DNA of 64,000 bases from Streptomyces caatingaensis (GCF_001187435.1 NZ_LFXA01000007.1:276778-340777); one strand, 5' to 3'; counted from the first letter of the stretch, positions 25,528 to 33,898 are shown. Numbers and translations: made by a program. Notes: generated by a model not told the origin, from the letters alone.

Positions 25528-25531
25528 CCGC

Positions 25532-25564
25532 CGGCGGGGCCGGGTCATCGCCCCGGCCCCGCCG
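25532..25564. terminator. Bidirectional terminator hairpin between convergent genes
   Basis: CGGCGGGGCCGGG (25532-25544) pairs perfectly with CCCGGCCCCGCCG (25552-25564), a 13-bp stem with a 7-base loop. The UspA stop codon on the minus strand lies in the loop, so the hairpin begins inside that gene's last codons. Confidence 0.65.
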
Positions 25565-26036
25565 CGGCGAGGGCCCGGCCGTCCGCCGCGTCGGGCCGGA
25601 CGACCAGGACGGGGCAGGACGCGTGCCGGAGGCAGTGCCGGGTCACCGAGCCGTGGAGGAAGCGGTGCAGCGGGCCGTGGCGGCCGGCCCCCATGACCAG
25701 CAGGTCCGTGGGGTGCCGGCTGAGGGCCACCAACGCGGGCCCGGCGTCCGCGCGCACGGTCCGGGTCCGGGCCCGCGCGGCGTCCGGACCGGGTCCGAGC
25801 GCCGCCTCGCACGTGCGGTGCAGCACCGCCTCCGCGGCCCGCTCCCAGTGGGCGCGTACGTCGGCCGGCGCCGGGCTGACCGCGTCCGCGGCCTCCCCGC
25901 CGGGCGGCGACCACGCGAGCACCGGGCACAGGACCGCTCCATGGCGGGCGGCCTCGCGCGCGCCCTGCCTGAGGGCCGCGACGCTGCCCGCCGAGCCGTC
26001 CACTCCCACGACGACCCGCTCGACCGTCTCCGACAT
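25545..26036 (-). CDS. Universal stress protein (UspA), single domain
   Basis: 163 residues from ATG 26036, placed eight bases after GAGGAG; a GTG at 26045 lies too close to that site. VVVGVDGSAGSVAALRQGA opens the fold and GAGRHGPLHRFLHGSVTRHC is the ATP-binding G-x2-G-x9-GS loop. LVALSRHPTDLLVMG is typical of the last strands. Convergent with the secreted protein gene and followed on the same strand side by a third UspA copy upstream. The Cys-His rich end (RHCLRHASCPVLVV) is shared with its two neighbours, indicating local duplication. Confidence 0.9.
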   Translation of the reverse strand: MSETVERVVVGVDGSAGSVAALRQGAREAARHGAVLCPVLAWSPPGGEAADAVSPAPADVRAHWERAAEAVLHRTCEAALGPGPDAARARTRTVRADAGPALVALSRHPTDLLVMGAGRHGPLHRFLHGSVTRHCLRHASCPVLVVRPDAADGRALAAAGPGR

Positions 26037-26165
26037 CCCGCTCACTCCTCATCCCTCATCGGCTCTCTCGATCGCTCCACCCGCCAGCGTGGCCGCGCCG
26101 CTCCCCGCCCGGGATCGGGCGGGCGGACGGGCGTCCGGGGGACGGCCGCGTCCACCGGCCGGTGC

Positions 26166-26723
26166 TCAGCCGTGGGCCGCGCCCCCGTCCAGGGCGGTGC
26201 GCACCATCGCGTCCGCCTGCCGTCCGACCCAGCCGTTCCAGCGGCGCAGCCCCTTGCGGTAGTCGCGGGCGAGGCCGCCCGGCGGGACGAGCAGCAACGG
26301 GCAGCGGGCGAGCCGGAGGCAGTCCCGCGCCACGGAGGGCCGCAGCAGCCGCCGGAGCGGCCCCTGCCGGCCCGTGCCGACGACCAGCAGGTCGTCCGGC
26401 CGGCCGGCCAGGCCGGTCAGGACGTACCGGGCCGGGCCCCGCACGACGGCGGCCGCGCAGGGCGCGGCCTCGGGGCCGGTGCCCAGGGCCGTGCGGCAGG
26501 TTTTCTCCAGGGCGGCCGCGGCCCTGCGGCGGTCCGGCTCGAAGTCCCCGCCGGGGCCCATGGCCCACCCGCCGTCCACCGGCAGGTACGCGGTGACCAC
26601 GTGGAGCTCCGCCGCCCGGCGGCGGGCCTCGGCCAGCGCGGCGCGCAGGGCGACGACGCTGCCCGGTGAACCGTCGACGCCGACGACGACGCGGGGCGTC
26701 CCGCCGGCCCTGAGATCGGTCAT
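26166..26723 (-). CDS. Divergent universal stress protein (UspA-like)
   Basis: 185 residues from ATG 26723 (GGGAGG upstream). VVVGVDGSPGSVVALRAAL and DDLLVVGTGRQGPLRRLL mark the UspA fold, but the nucleotide loop reads GRQGPLRRLLRPSVA: the second Gly of G-x2-G-x9-GS is Pro. ATP binding may be weakened or lost. It also has a C-terminal extension of about 40 residues (RDYRKGLRRWNGWVGRQADA) that could form an amphipathic helix. Its upstream region carries four tandem 15-bp repeats. Confidence 0.85.
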   Translation of the reverse strand: MTDLRAGGTPRVVVGVDGSPGSVVALRAALAEARRRAAELHVVTAYLPVDGGWAMGPGGDFEPDRRRAAAALEKTCRTALGTGPEAAPCAAAVVRGPARYVLTGLAGRPDDLLVVGTGRQGPLRRLLRPSVARDCLRLARCPLLLVPPGGLARDYRKGLRRWNGWVGRQADAMVRTALDGGAAHG

Positions 26724-26770
26724 GACGACACCTCCCACCTGGGAAAACGGGGGAACGCACAGAAAACGGG

Positions 26771-26830
26771 GGAACGCGCAGAAGTGGTACGCGCAGAAGT
26801 GGTACGCACAGGGGTGGTACGCACAGAACC
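26771..26830. repeat. Four tandem 15-bp repeats upstream of a UspA gene
   Basis: Units at 26771-26785, 26786-26800, 26801-26815 and 26816-26830 share the pattern GGTACGCRCAGAAGT with one to four changes each. They lie 48-107 bases before the UspA start, between it and the divergent response-regulator gene. They could be tandem regulator sites or slippage products. Confidence 0.75.
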
Positions 26831-27002
26831 CCCACGCTAGGAGGAGCGGGGCGCCGGCCGGATCCCCCTTTCGGCCGGAGCGCCGGGGGAGAGGGCGGCC
26901 CGCCGCCCGGAGCGGCCCGTACGGGCGAACGCACCTATGCTCGATAAAAGGAGTGACAAGGGGGATAAGGGGACCAAGCGGACCAACGGAAGTGACGAGG
27001 AC

Positions 27003-27653
27003 ATGGAGTCCGATTCCGGAACGCAGGTGACCGTCGTCGTGGCCGACGACCACCCCATCTACCGCGAGGGCATCACCCGGGGCCTTCAGCTCAGCGGGCG
27101 GATCAAGGTCGTCGCCGAGGTCGAGGACGGCGCGGCGGCCCTGGAGGCCATCCGGGAGCACCGGCCGCAGGTGGCGCTGATCGACTACCGGATCCCCACG
27201 ATGGACGGGATCGCCGTCATCCACGCCACCGTCCGCGACGGGCTGCCGACCCGGACGATCCTGCTGTCGGCGACGACGGACGGCGCCGTGGTCTACCGGG
27301 CCGTCCAGGAGGGCGCCGCGGGCTATCTGGCCAAGGACGCCAAGCGCTCGGAGATCGTGGACGCGGTGCTGAAGGTCGCCCGGGGCAAGCGCATCGTCTC
27401 CGAGGACCTCTCCGACGGGCTGGTCGACGAGATCCGGCTGCGCGCCGACCGCGACGAGGCGGTCCTCTCCGAGCGCGAGCGGCAGGTGCTGCGCGGTTTC
27501 GCCGAGGGCAAGAGCATTCCGCAGCTGGCCTCGGAGCTCTATCTGGGCGCCAGCACCGTCAAGACCCACACCCAGCGGCTCTACGAGAAGCTCGGGGTCT
27601 CCGACCGGGCGGCCGCCGTCGCCGAGGCGATGCGCCGCGGCCTGCTGGAATGA
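27003..27653 (+). CDS. Orphan NarL/LuxR-type response regulator
   Basis: 216 residues from ATG 27003 (GAGG two bases before it; an earlier in-frame ATG at 26937 would add 22 charged residues and is less likely). The receiver domain shows VVADDHPIYREG, the phospho-acceptor in LIDYRIPTMDG, LLSATTDG and LAKDAK. The C-terminal LuxR helix-turn-helix reads LSERERQVLRGFAEGKS and STVKTHTQRLYEKLGV. No sensor kinase is adjacent. The stop codon overlaps the start of the MFS gene (ATGA at 27650), so regulator and exporter are made together. A TATGCT near 26936 may be the -10. Confidence 0.88.
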   Translation: MESDSGTQVTVVVADDHPIYREGITRGLQLSGRIKVVAEVEDGAAALEAIREHRPQVALIDYRIPTMDGIAVIHATVRDGLPTRTILLSATTDGAVVYRAVQEGAAGYLAKDAKRSEIVDAVLKVARGKRIVSEDLSDGLVDEIRLRADRDEAVLSERERQVLRGFAEGKSIPQLASELYLGASTVKTHTQRLYEKLGVSDRAAAVAEAMRRGLLE

Positions 27654-29185
27654 CGGCGGCTTCCCCGGGCCCCACGACCGCTCCCGTGCGGGGAGCCGGC
27701 CGCTGGGCGGTGCTCGCCGTCCTCTGCGCCAGCCTCCTGCTGGTCGCCATGGACGCCACGATCCTCAACGTGGCCCTGCCCTCGCTCATCGCCGACCTGC
27801 GGCCGGGCGGCATGGCCCAGTTGTGGATCATCGACATCTACGGCCTCGTCCTCGGCGGCCTGCTGGTCACCTGCGGCGCGGTCGGCGACCGCTTCGGCCG
27901 CAAGGCCCTCTTCCTGACCGGCTTCGTGCTCTTCGGCGCCGCCTCCGTGCTCGCCGCCACCTCCGACAGCTCCGTGCAACTCATCGCCGGACGCGTCCTG
28001 TTGGGGATCGGCGGGGCGATGGTGATGCCCTCGACGCTGTCGCTGATCCGCACCGTCTTCACCGACCCCCGCGAACGGGCCCTGGCCATCGGCATCTGGG
28101 CCGCGGTCGCCGGCGCCGGAGCCTGTGTGGGGCCGCTGGTCGGCGGGGTCCTCGTCGAACGGTTCGGCTGGGCCGCCGCGTTCTGGGTCAACGTCCCGGT
28201 CGTCGTCGTCACCGTCCTCGCGGGCCTGCGCCTCCTGCCGGAGTACCGCGCCCCGCAGACCGGACCGCTCGACTGGCCGGGCGCCCTGCTCTCCGTCGCC
28301 GGGATCGTGGCCCTCGCCTGGGGCATCAAGCACGTGGCCAAGGGCGGCCCTTCCGTCGCGGACGTGGCGATCCTGCTCCTTGGCCTGGCCCTGCTGGCGT
28401 TCTTCGCCCGCCGCCAGCTGTCCGCGCACGACCCCCTGCTGGACGTGCGCCTCTTCCGCAACGGCCCGTTCCTGGCCGCCGCCCTGGCCACCCTGCTCGC
28501 GATGCTCGCCATCGGCTCCGCGCTGTTCCTGCTCTCCCTGTGGCTCCAGTACGTCCACGGCTACTCGCCCTCGCAGGCGGGCCTGCGCACCCTGCCGTCG
28601 GCGGCGGCGATGCTGACCGGTTCCCTCTGCTCCCCCTGGGTCATGCACCGCCTGGGCGTCCGCACGGTGCTGGCGCTCGGCCTCGGCGCGCTGGTCGCGG
28701 CCTTCCTCCTCCTCGCCCTCACGCCGCAGCCGACCACCTATCCCGTCGTCGCCGCCGTCCTCGCCCTCCTCGGCCTCGGCGACGGCCTGGCCATGACCGC
28801 CGCCGCGTCCGTCCTCGTCGCCTCCGTCCCGGCCCCCCGCGCCGGCCAGGCCGGCGCCGTCTCCGAGACCGCCTACGAACTCGGCGTCGGCCTCGGCGTC
28901 GCCCTCCTCGGCAGCATCCACGCCGCCGCCTACACCCGCCACATGACCCGCCTCCCCCTCCCCGGCCCCGACGCGGCCACCGCCCGCTCCTCCATCGGCG
29001 CCGCCGTCGACCTCGCCGCCCACACCCCCGCCCCCACCGGCCCCGCCATCCTCACCACCGCCCGCTCCGCCTTCGACGCCGCCCTCACGACCACCGCCTT
29101 CGTCTCCGCCGGCATCGTGGTCGTCGTGACGTGCCTGGTGGTGTGGCTGGTGCCGCGGGGGTTGAGGGTGACGGGCGGCCACTGA
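27650..29185 (+). CDS. DHA2-family MFS drug exporter (14 helices)
   Basis: 511 residues. LLLVAMDATILNVALPSLIADL is the first helix with motif D1 character, GDRFGRKALFL is motif A, and GPLVGGVLVERFGWAAAFWVN is motif C, marking an antiporter. Length and spacing fit the 14-helix QacA/EmrB group, which exports drugs or endogenous metabolites with the proton gradient. It is translationally coupled to a response regulator (4-base overlap), so its expression probably depends on the same promoter. Substrate unknown. Confidence 0.9.
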   Translation: MTAASPGPTTAPVRGAGRWAVLAVLCASLLLVAMDATILNVALPSLIADLRPGGMAQLWIIDIYGLVLGGLLVTCGAVGDRFGRKALFLTGFVLFGAASVLAATSDSSVQLIAGRVLLGIGGAMVMPSTLSLIRTVFTDPRERALAIGIWAAVAGAGACVGPLVGGVLVERFGWAAAFWVNVPVVVVTVLAGLRLLPEYRAPQTGPLDWPGALLSVAGIVALAWGIKHVAKGGPSVADVAILLLGLALLAFFARRQLSAHDPLLDVRLFRNGPFLAAALATLLAMLAIGSALFLLSLWLQYVHGYSPSQAGLRTLPSAAAMLTGSLCSPWVMHRLGVRTVLALGLGALVAAFLLLALTPQPTTYPVVAAVLALLGLGDGLAMTAAASVLVASVPAPRAGQAGAVSETAYELGVGLGVALLGSIHAAAYTRHMTRLPLPGPDAATARSSIGAAVDLAAHTPAPTGPAILTTARSAFDAALTTTAFVSAGIVVVVTCLVVWLVPRGLRVTGGH

Positions 29186-29207
29186 CGACGCGGCGCGCGG
29201 CGCGTCC

Positions 29208-29705
29208 TCACGCCGCGTGCGGGAAGCGGCCTTCGGCGCGCAAGGTCTCGCACCCGATGAGGGTCAACAACTCCCGTCCGCAGTTGTTGACTTCGTCGCC
29301 CGGCTCCGGCTCGGCGAAGGCGGCCGTCAGTGACTCCGAAGCGGTCGTTCTTGTTGCGGGATCCGTCTCTCAGCCAGGTACGGAGCGCCTTGACGGCCTG
29401 TCGGGCCGGTAGGTACCCGTCCCGACATGAAGCCACAAGTACAGCGGAATCAAGGCAAGGCTGGGGATCTTCGGCATCTGCCGGCGCTTCTCGAGGAGCA
29501 GCAGGAACAACGTGCGCTGATGGGCGGCATGGAGGGCCTTGTCCGAACCCAGTCTCCCTTTCGGTCTACGGGTTGGTTTGTCCAACAGGCCCAAGGCAAC
29601 CCAGTCGTGTACCCGGCGGGCCGTCGCCTGATGGCCTGCCGCACGGGCGTCGGCGACGAGATCATCGATCGTGCCAGGCTCTGTGATCTCGCTCCATGGG
29701 TTCAC
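29208..29705 (-). pseudogene. Helix-turn-helix gene broken by two frameshifts
   Basis: From GTG 29705 the frame reads MNPWSEITEPGTIDD, ARRVHDWVALGLLDKP and IPLYLWLHVG, then diverges and stops. Near 29430 the expected continuation, YLPARQAVKALRTWLRDGS, is found in another frame. Near 29340 a third frame gives LTAAFAEPEPGDEVN and ends at TGA 29208 with AEGRFPHAA. Read together the three pieces make one protein of about 165 residues with a MerR-like N-terminal helix-turn-helix, a family I recognise from streptomycetes. TAATTT seven bases before the GTG suggests a leaderless promoter. Sequencing error is an alternative to decay. Confidence 0.65.
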
Positions 29706-29882
29706 GCGTTGGAAATTACACCGCTTCGGTTCCCGCCCGAGGCCGTCTCCAGCTCTCCGACAGCAATTGTGCTGCTTACTCTCGGAATTGAGCACGGGAG
29801 GGCTTCGCCGGCCTGCTTCTGGCGGTCGGGCCATGGCTCTCCCTGCTCATGAACGCACATCCCGCCCAGGAAGGAAGGCATC

Positions 29883-30062
29883 GTGGTTGCCGACTCCGGC
29901 CCCTCTCCCTCGCACCGTACTCGGCCGCGCGCCAGGCGGACCTGGAAGCGCGCGGGGCGTCGCTACAGCAGGCTCATCGCCACGCAAGTCCTCAAGGGTG
30001 CGGCGAGCGCGGCGGGGGCGGCTGTCGTCACCACCGCCGCATGGTGGCTGCGCCGGAGCTGA
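29883..30062 (+). CDS. Small basic protein with hydrophobic C-terminal segment
   Basis: 59 residues from GTG 29883, which has an excellent GGAAGGAAGG ribosome site. The first half is very basic (RTRPRARRTWKRAGRRYSR), the second is an Ala/Val-rich helix (GAASAAGAAVVTTAAWWLRR) that could sit in or on a membrane. No family recognised. It lies between the frameshifted helix-turn-helix gene and the exonuclease gene, convergent with the latter. The ribosome site and the sharp basic/hydrophobic split are the arguments that it is real. Confidence 0.55.
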   Translation: MVADSGPSPSHRTRPRARRTWKRAGRRYSRLIATQVLKGAASAAGAAVVTTAAWWLRRS

Positions 30063-30102
30063 GATGCGATCAGGGGTGCCGGCGGCTGCCGGGCGGCGGG
30101 GA

Positions 30103-31029
30103 TCATCCGCCCAGGCGGCGCAGGAACTCGTCTTCGTCCAGGACCTCGATCTCCTGGCCGGATTCCAGGAGCGCCTGGGCCTTCCTGGCCTTGCCGCTCA
30201 GGGTGTCGCCGGGCTTGAGCTGAGTCTGGGAGGCCGAGACGAGGATGGTCGTCCTCTTGGTGACGTTCTTCTCCGGCTGGGCTCCGGCCTCGGCGAGCCT
30301 GCGGTGTGCCTCGTCGCGGGTCATCGATGCGAGCGTGCCGGTGATGCACACGGCCGCTCCGTAGAGCTCGCCGTCCGGGTCGGCATCCGGATCGGCATCG
30401 GGCAGCGGCGTGCGGGCCCTCGCGCCGCGGCCCTTGTAGTGGCTGCCCTGCCATTGACCCGCCTGCGTCATCCAGCCCCAACGAACCTGATGGGCCGTCA
30501 GGAGCATGTCGAGAGAATCAGCTTCGGCGGCGCCCATCGCGGCAAGCATCACCTCGGCCGACGCGGTCGCGTCCGCGCCGGCGTCGTGGTGCTTGTCGAG
30601 GACGATTCCGGCGGCGTCGGCGCAGTACGGCAGGCCGTACGAGAGCAGCTTCCAGGTGCGGCGCGCTATGACCTGCGAGCAGGTGAACCGCAGCTCGGGC
30701 CAGGACAGGCCGTCGGCGCTGCAGGCGGCTCGTATGACGCCCATGTCGAACCCGGCGTTGTGCGCCACCAACGGGAGGTCGTCGGCGAAGGCGAGGATCT
30801 CGCTCAGTGCGGCCTTCCAGTCGGGCGCGCCCGTCAGCATGTCCGGCGTGATTCCGTGGATACCGATGTTGAAGGCGCTGAAGTGGCTCAGAGCGGCGGG
30901 CGGCTGGATCAGCGTGCCCCATGTGTCGGTGATGCGACCGTTGACGACCTTCGCCATGCCTACGGCGCACGGGCTGCCCCGGTGCGCGTTCGCGGTCTCG
31001 AAGTCGATGGCCACCCAGCTGGAAGACAT
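30103..31029 (-). CDS. DEDD exonuclease (DnaQ-like) with C-terminal BRCT domain
   Basis: 308 residues from ATG 31029, eight bases after GAAGGG. The exonuclease domain holds the acidic motifs: VAIDFETANAHRG (Exo I), LVAHNAGFDMGVI (Exo II) and HHDAGADATASA (Exo III, with His/Asp). After a linker rich in Asp (PDADPDADPDGE) comes a BRCT domain, seen as AAVCITGTLASMTRDEAHRR and KRTTILVSASQ. This is the arrangement of polymerase epsilon-subunit-like proteins that digest single strands in DNA repair. A 3'-5' DNA exonuclease role is inferred from the family. No other replication gene is adjacent. Confidence 0.88.
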   Translation of the reverse strand: MSSSWVAIDFETANAHRGSPCAVGMAKVVNGRITDTWGTLIQPPAALSHFSAFNIGIHGITPDMLTGAPDWKAALSEILAFADDLPLVAHNAGFDMGVIRAACSADGLSWPELRFTCSQVIARRTWKLLSYGLPYCADAAGIVLDKHHDAGADATASAEVMLAAMGAAEADSLDMLLTAHQVRWGWMTQAGQWQGSHYKGRGARARTPLPDADPDADPDGELYGAAVCITGTLASMTRDEAHRRLAEAGAQPEKNVTKRTTILVSASQTQLKPGDTLSGKARKAQALLESGQEIEVLDEDEFLRRLGG

Positions 31030-31193
31030 GCTGTTCACCCTTCCCCTTCAGCCGATCTCGAGGCAAGAGGCGGGTGCCCTTCCGGCCTGGATCTTTCGCT
31101 CAGGTCCGGCGGTGTCATGACCTCCGGATCGCGAGCAGCTTAACTGAGCGAAATCGTTCCGGGGGAAGGAGGGGCCAGAGCGGCCACCCGGCC

Positions 31194-32171
31194 CTACCCC
31201 CGCACGTCCTCCCACGTCACCACCGGACTCCCCGCCCGCAGGGCGAAGTCCATCGCGGCGTCCTCGACGGGCCACTTGAGGCGCAGCCAGTTGGGGAGGG
31301 TGGCGAGGATGCCGTCGTCGCCGGCGAGGTGCCAGAAGGTGTTGGAGTCGCGGCGGGCGAAGTAGGGGCAGAACAGGGAGACGACGAGGGTGACGCGGCG
31401 GCCGCGGGTCACGGGGGTCACCGCGTGGAAGATGCGGCTGCCGTGGAGGAAGAGGGTCGCGCCGCGGGCGCGGCAGTCGGCCTCGCGGATGCGGGGGTCG
31501 TGCTCGGTGACGTCGTCGAACTCGCCGGTGCGGCCCTGGAAGTAGGTGAAGCGGCCGCCGTCGTAGCAGTCGCCGTCGCTGAGCTGGATGGTGAAGACGT
31601 AGTCCATGCCGTCGTGGTGCCAGCGGACGATCTCCGGACGGCCGTGGCCCTCGGAGTAGTTGATCTGCACCGTGGGGATCCGCAGGGGATGGGGGATCAG
31701 CGGGACGCCCACGATGCGGGAGCAGGTGAGCAGGAAGGCCCGGTCGCGGATCATGTTGTTGATGAAGGGGGACATCAGGTCCGCGCTGCGCACGCGCCGC
31801 GTGGCGATGAACCGGCTGGTGCCGGCGGCCGGTTCGAGGCGGTCGCAGACCTCGGCGAGGCAGTCGAGCCCCTCGGGGGTCAGCAGCTGGAAGGGACCGA
31901 CGAGCGCCGTGTCGTCCACCCGCCCGTGCGCGCGCCCCAGTTCGCGCGAGGCGTAGCCGAACTCCTGGAGGGAGACCCGGGGCCCCGCCGCGTCCCGGAC
32001 GACGTAGTCGCCGCGCCAGCGCGGTTCGCCGGACTGTCCGGGCCCGCGCCGGGGCCTCCTGGCCCGTACGGCGTGGAGGAGCTGATCGACGCCGGTCGCC
32101 GTGCGCGGCAGGTTGAGGACGCCGCCCCGGGCCGTACCGCTTCCGCCGCCTCGTGTCCGGATCATCGCCAT
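31194..32171 (-). CDS. 2-oxoglutarate/Fe(II)-dependent oxygenase
   Basis: 325 residues from ATG 32171 (GGAGGA eight bases before). The double-stranded beta-helix core shows the iron ligands HxD in VRWHHDGMDYVF and the distal His in RIFHAVTPVTRGRR, whose Arg would bind 2-oxoglutarate. ATLFLHGSRIFHAV and VTLVVSLFCPYF are the flanking strands. Such enzymes hydroxylate small molecules, often amino acids or natural products. It lies 73 bases after a FAD/NAD(P)-binding protein gene on the same strand, so the two are probably co-transcribed and act in one pathway. Substrate unknown. Confidence 0.82.
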   Translation of the reverse strand: MAMIRTRGGGSGTARGGVLNLPRTATGVDQLLHAVRARRPRRGPGQSGEPRWRGDYVVRDAAGPRVSLQEFGYASRELGRAHGRVDDTALVGPFQLLTPEGLDCLAEVCDRLEPAAGTSRFIATRRVRSADLMSPFINNMIRDRAFLLTCSRIVGVPLIPHPLRIPTVQINYSEGHGRPEIVRWHHDGMDYVFTIQLSDGDCYDGGRFTYFQGRTGEFDDVTEHDPRIREADCRARGATLFLHGSRIFHAVTPVTRGRRVTLVVSLFCPYFARRDSNTFWHLAGDDGILATLPNWLRLKWPVEDAAMDFALRAGSPVVTWEDVRG

Positions 32172-32244
32172 GAGTCGTCTCCTCCATGGGCAGCACCGGG
32201 TGCACCGGATCGCGGCGCCAGTATCCAACGGCCCGCGGCCGGCT

Positions 32245-33714
32245 TCACAAGGACGCGAACGCGCCACTCCCGGACGCCACGTCCCGGGCGACCGCGCGCG
32301 TCTGCCGGGCCACCGTGCGCAGGTGGTTGGCGAAGGGGATGCGCGGGTGCGTGCCGACGCCGGCCACCCAGACCCGCTCGGGCGGCGCCCCGGGCGCCCG
32401 GCGGACGCGCAGGGACGGCGTCAAGTGCCGTACGGGTGCGCCCGCCGAGGGTGTCAGGCGCAGTTCGTTCCCGTCGTCCGCCCACCACAGCTCGGGAGGC
32501 TCGAAGCCGGTCGCGTTGACGACGTGGTCGAACGTGGAGGCGGTGGCGTCGGGCCACACCACCCGCCACGCTCCGTCGTCGAAGGCCGCCGACCGCGGGT
32601 AGGAGGGGGCCAGCTCCAGGGAGCCGGAGCGCAGTTGGTCCAGCAGGCGGCGCGCGTTGACCGCGGCCAGCGCCGTCACGTAGCGGTCGACGAACCACGC
32701 GAAGCGGTCCGTCAGCGCCCGCCGCCGCTCCAGGGGCAGGCCGTCCGCGAAGGCCGTGAACGCCTCGATCACGGCCGCGGCGACGCCCGCCCAGGCGCAG
32801 GCCCCGGCCTCGGCCAGGGCCGTCTCCTCGGCCAGGCGCCGGACGGGGTCGGCGGCCCGGGACGTCTGCCGGCGCAGCGGGGCGTTCCCCAGCAGCCGGA
32901 CGGCCTCCACGACGTGGCGCGTCATCCGCTCCTCCAGCAGCGGGTCCGCGGCGTCGAGCCGGGCCAGGCGCTCCAGCGGAGGGAACGCCCGGGGCGGCGC
33001 GTGCAGGGAGGTCCGTACGGCGGGCAGGACGCCGGACCGCGACGTCATCGTCGTACGGTGGCCGTCCCGGCACAGCAACAGGGCGGCGTCCACGGCGGAT
33101 TGGCGGGTGCCGAGCACCAGCACGCGGCGCCCCGTGCCCAGTCGTGCGCGGAGCCGCGCGGCGGGATAGGGGCTGTCGAGGTAGCGGGGGTGCGCCGTGA
33201 ACTCCGCGAAGCCGTCGGGAACGCGCGGCCGGTGGACGCCGGTCGCGACGACGACGTCGTCCGCCGCGACCCGCTCGCCGGTGTCCAGCAGGACGGCGGG
33301 GCGGGGGCCGAGGCGGACCGACCGGACGGACGCCCGCACGTGCCGGACGGCGACGCCCCGCTCCTCGGCGAGCTCGCGCGCCCGCGTCCAGAGGTCGTGG
33401 CAGTAGTCGGCCATCCGCGCCCGGGGGACGCAGGAGTCCGGCGCACCCGTCCAGCCGCGCCCGCGCAGGTGGCCGACGAAGTCGTGGGGGCGGTCGGGGA
33501 GAAGGGAGTTGGCGTCGGCGGCGCTGTTGCACATCAGCAGGGGCTCGTCCTCGCCGAAGGCCAGGCCCCGGCCGGCGGGGGAGGGGTCCGCGACGACGAT
33601 CGCGCCGACCGGCGGCCGCCCCGGCGCCTCGCGCAGCGCGTCCACGAGGTGCCGGAACACCCCCGTCCCGGCGACGCCCGCCCCCACGATCACGACCACG
33701 CGTCGTTCCGTCAC
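32245..33714 (-). CDS. FAD/NAD(P)-binding oxidoreductase
   Basis: 489 residues from GTG 33714, preceded by GGGAAG. The N-terminus is a dinucleotide fold: VVVIVGAGVAGTGVFRHLV. AGRGLAFGEDEPLLMCNSAA fits the FAD/NAD(P)-binding NAD_binding_9 group, and a second nucleotide site appears as RVLVLGTRQSAVDAALLLC. HVVNATGFEPP and VWVAGVGTHP near the end are usual for flavin hydroxylase-like proteins. Members of this group include hydroxy-acylases and enzymes of siderophore or amino-acid N-hydroxylation. First gene of a two-gene set with the 2-oxoglutarate oxygenase. Six tandem 10-bp repeats lie before its start. Confidence 0.8.
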   Translation of the reverse strand: MTERRVVVIVGAGVAGTGVFRHLVDALREAPGRPPVGAIVVADPSPAGRGLAFGEDEPLLMCNSAADANSLLPDRPHDFVGHLRGRGWTGAPDSCVPRARMADYCHDLWTRARELAEERGVAVRHVRASVRSVRLGPRPAVLLDTGERVAADDVVVATGVHRPRVPDGFAEFTAHPRYLDSPYPAARLRARLGTGRRVLVLGTRQSAVDAALLLCRDGHRTTMTSRSGVLPAVRTSLHAPPRAFPPLERLARLDAADPLLEERMTRHVVEAVRLLGNAPLRRQTSRAADPVRRLAEETALAEAGACAWAGVAAAVIEAFTAFADGLPLERRRALTDRFAWFVDRYVTALAAVNARRLLDQLRSGSLELAPSYPRSAAFDDGAWRVVWPDATASTFDHVVNATGFEPPELWWADDGNELRLTPSAGAPVRHLTPSLRVRRAPGAPPERVWVAGVGTHPRIPFANHLRTVARQTRAVARDVASGSGAFASL

Positions 33715-33760
33715 GCTTCCCGCCCCTTCTCCCGAAGCATCCGACGACCCTGTCCACTCC

Positions 33761-33820
33761 GACGACTTCCGGTGACTTCCGATGACTCCCGGTGGCTCCC
33801 GGTGGCTCCCGGTGGCTCCC
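33761..33820. repeat. Six tandem 10-bp repeats between divergent genes
   Basis: Six consecutive decamers fill 33761-33820: GACGACTTCC, GGTGACTTCC, GATGACTCCC, then GGTGGCTCCC three times. They sit 47 bases upstream of the oxidoreductase start (minus strand) and 79 bases before the divergent epimerase-like gene. One helical turn per unit would place a bound protein on one DNA face. Confidence 0.8.
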
Positions 33821-33898
33821 GATGTGCGAACTCCCCGATTTCGCCCTGAGCATGCGGATCTTCCGCCGGGACGGTCCCGTCGTGCAAGGTCGTGAGGC

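Noticed and set aside
33761..33820. Possible CRISPR array
   Set aside because: The 10-bp units are contiguous with no spacers, so this is a simple tandem repeat. The same holds for 26771-26830.
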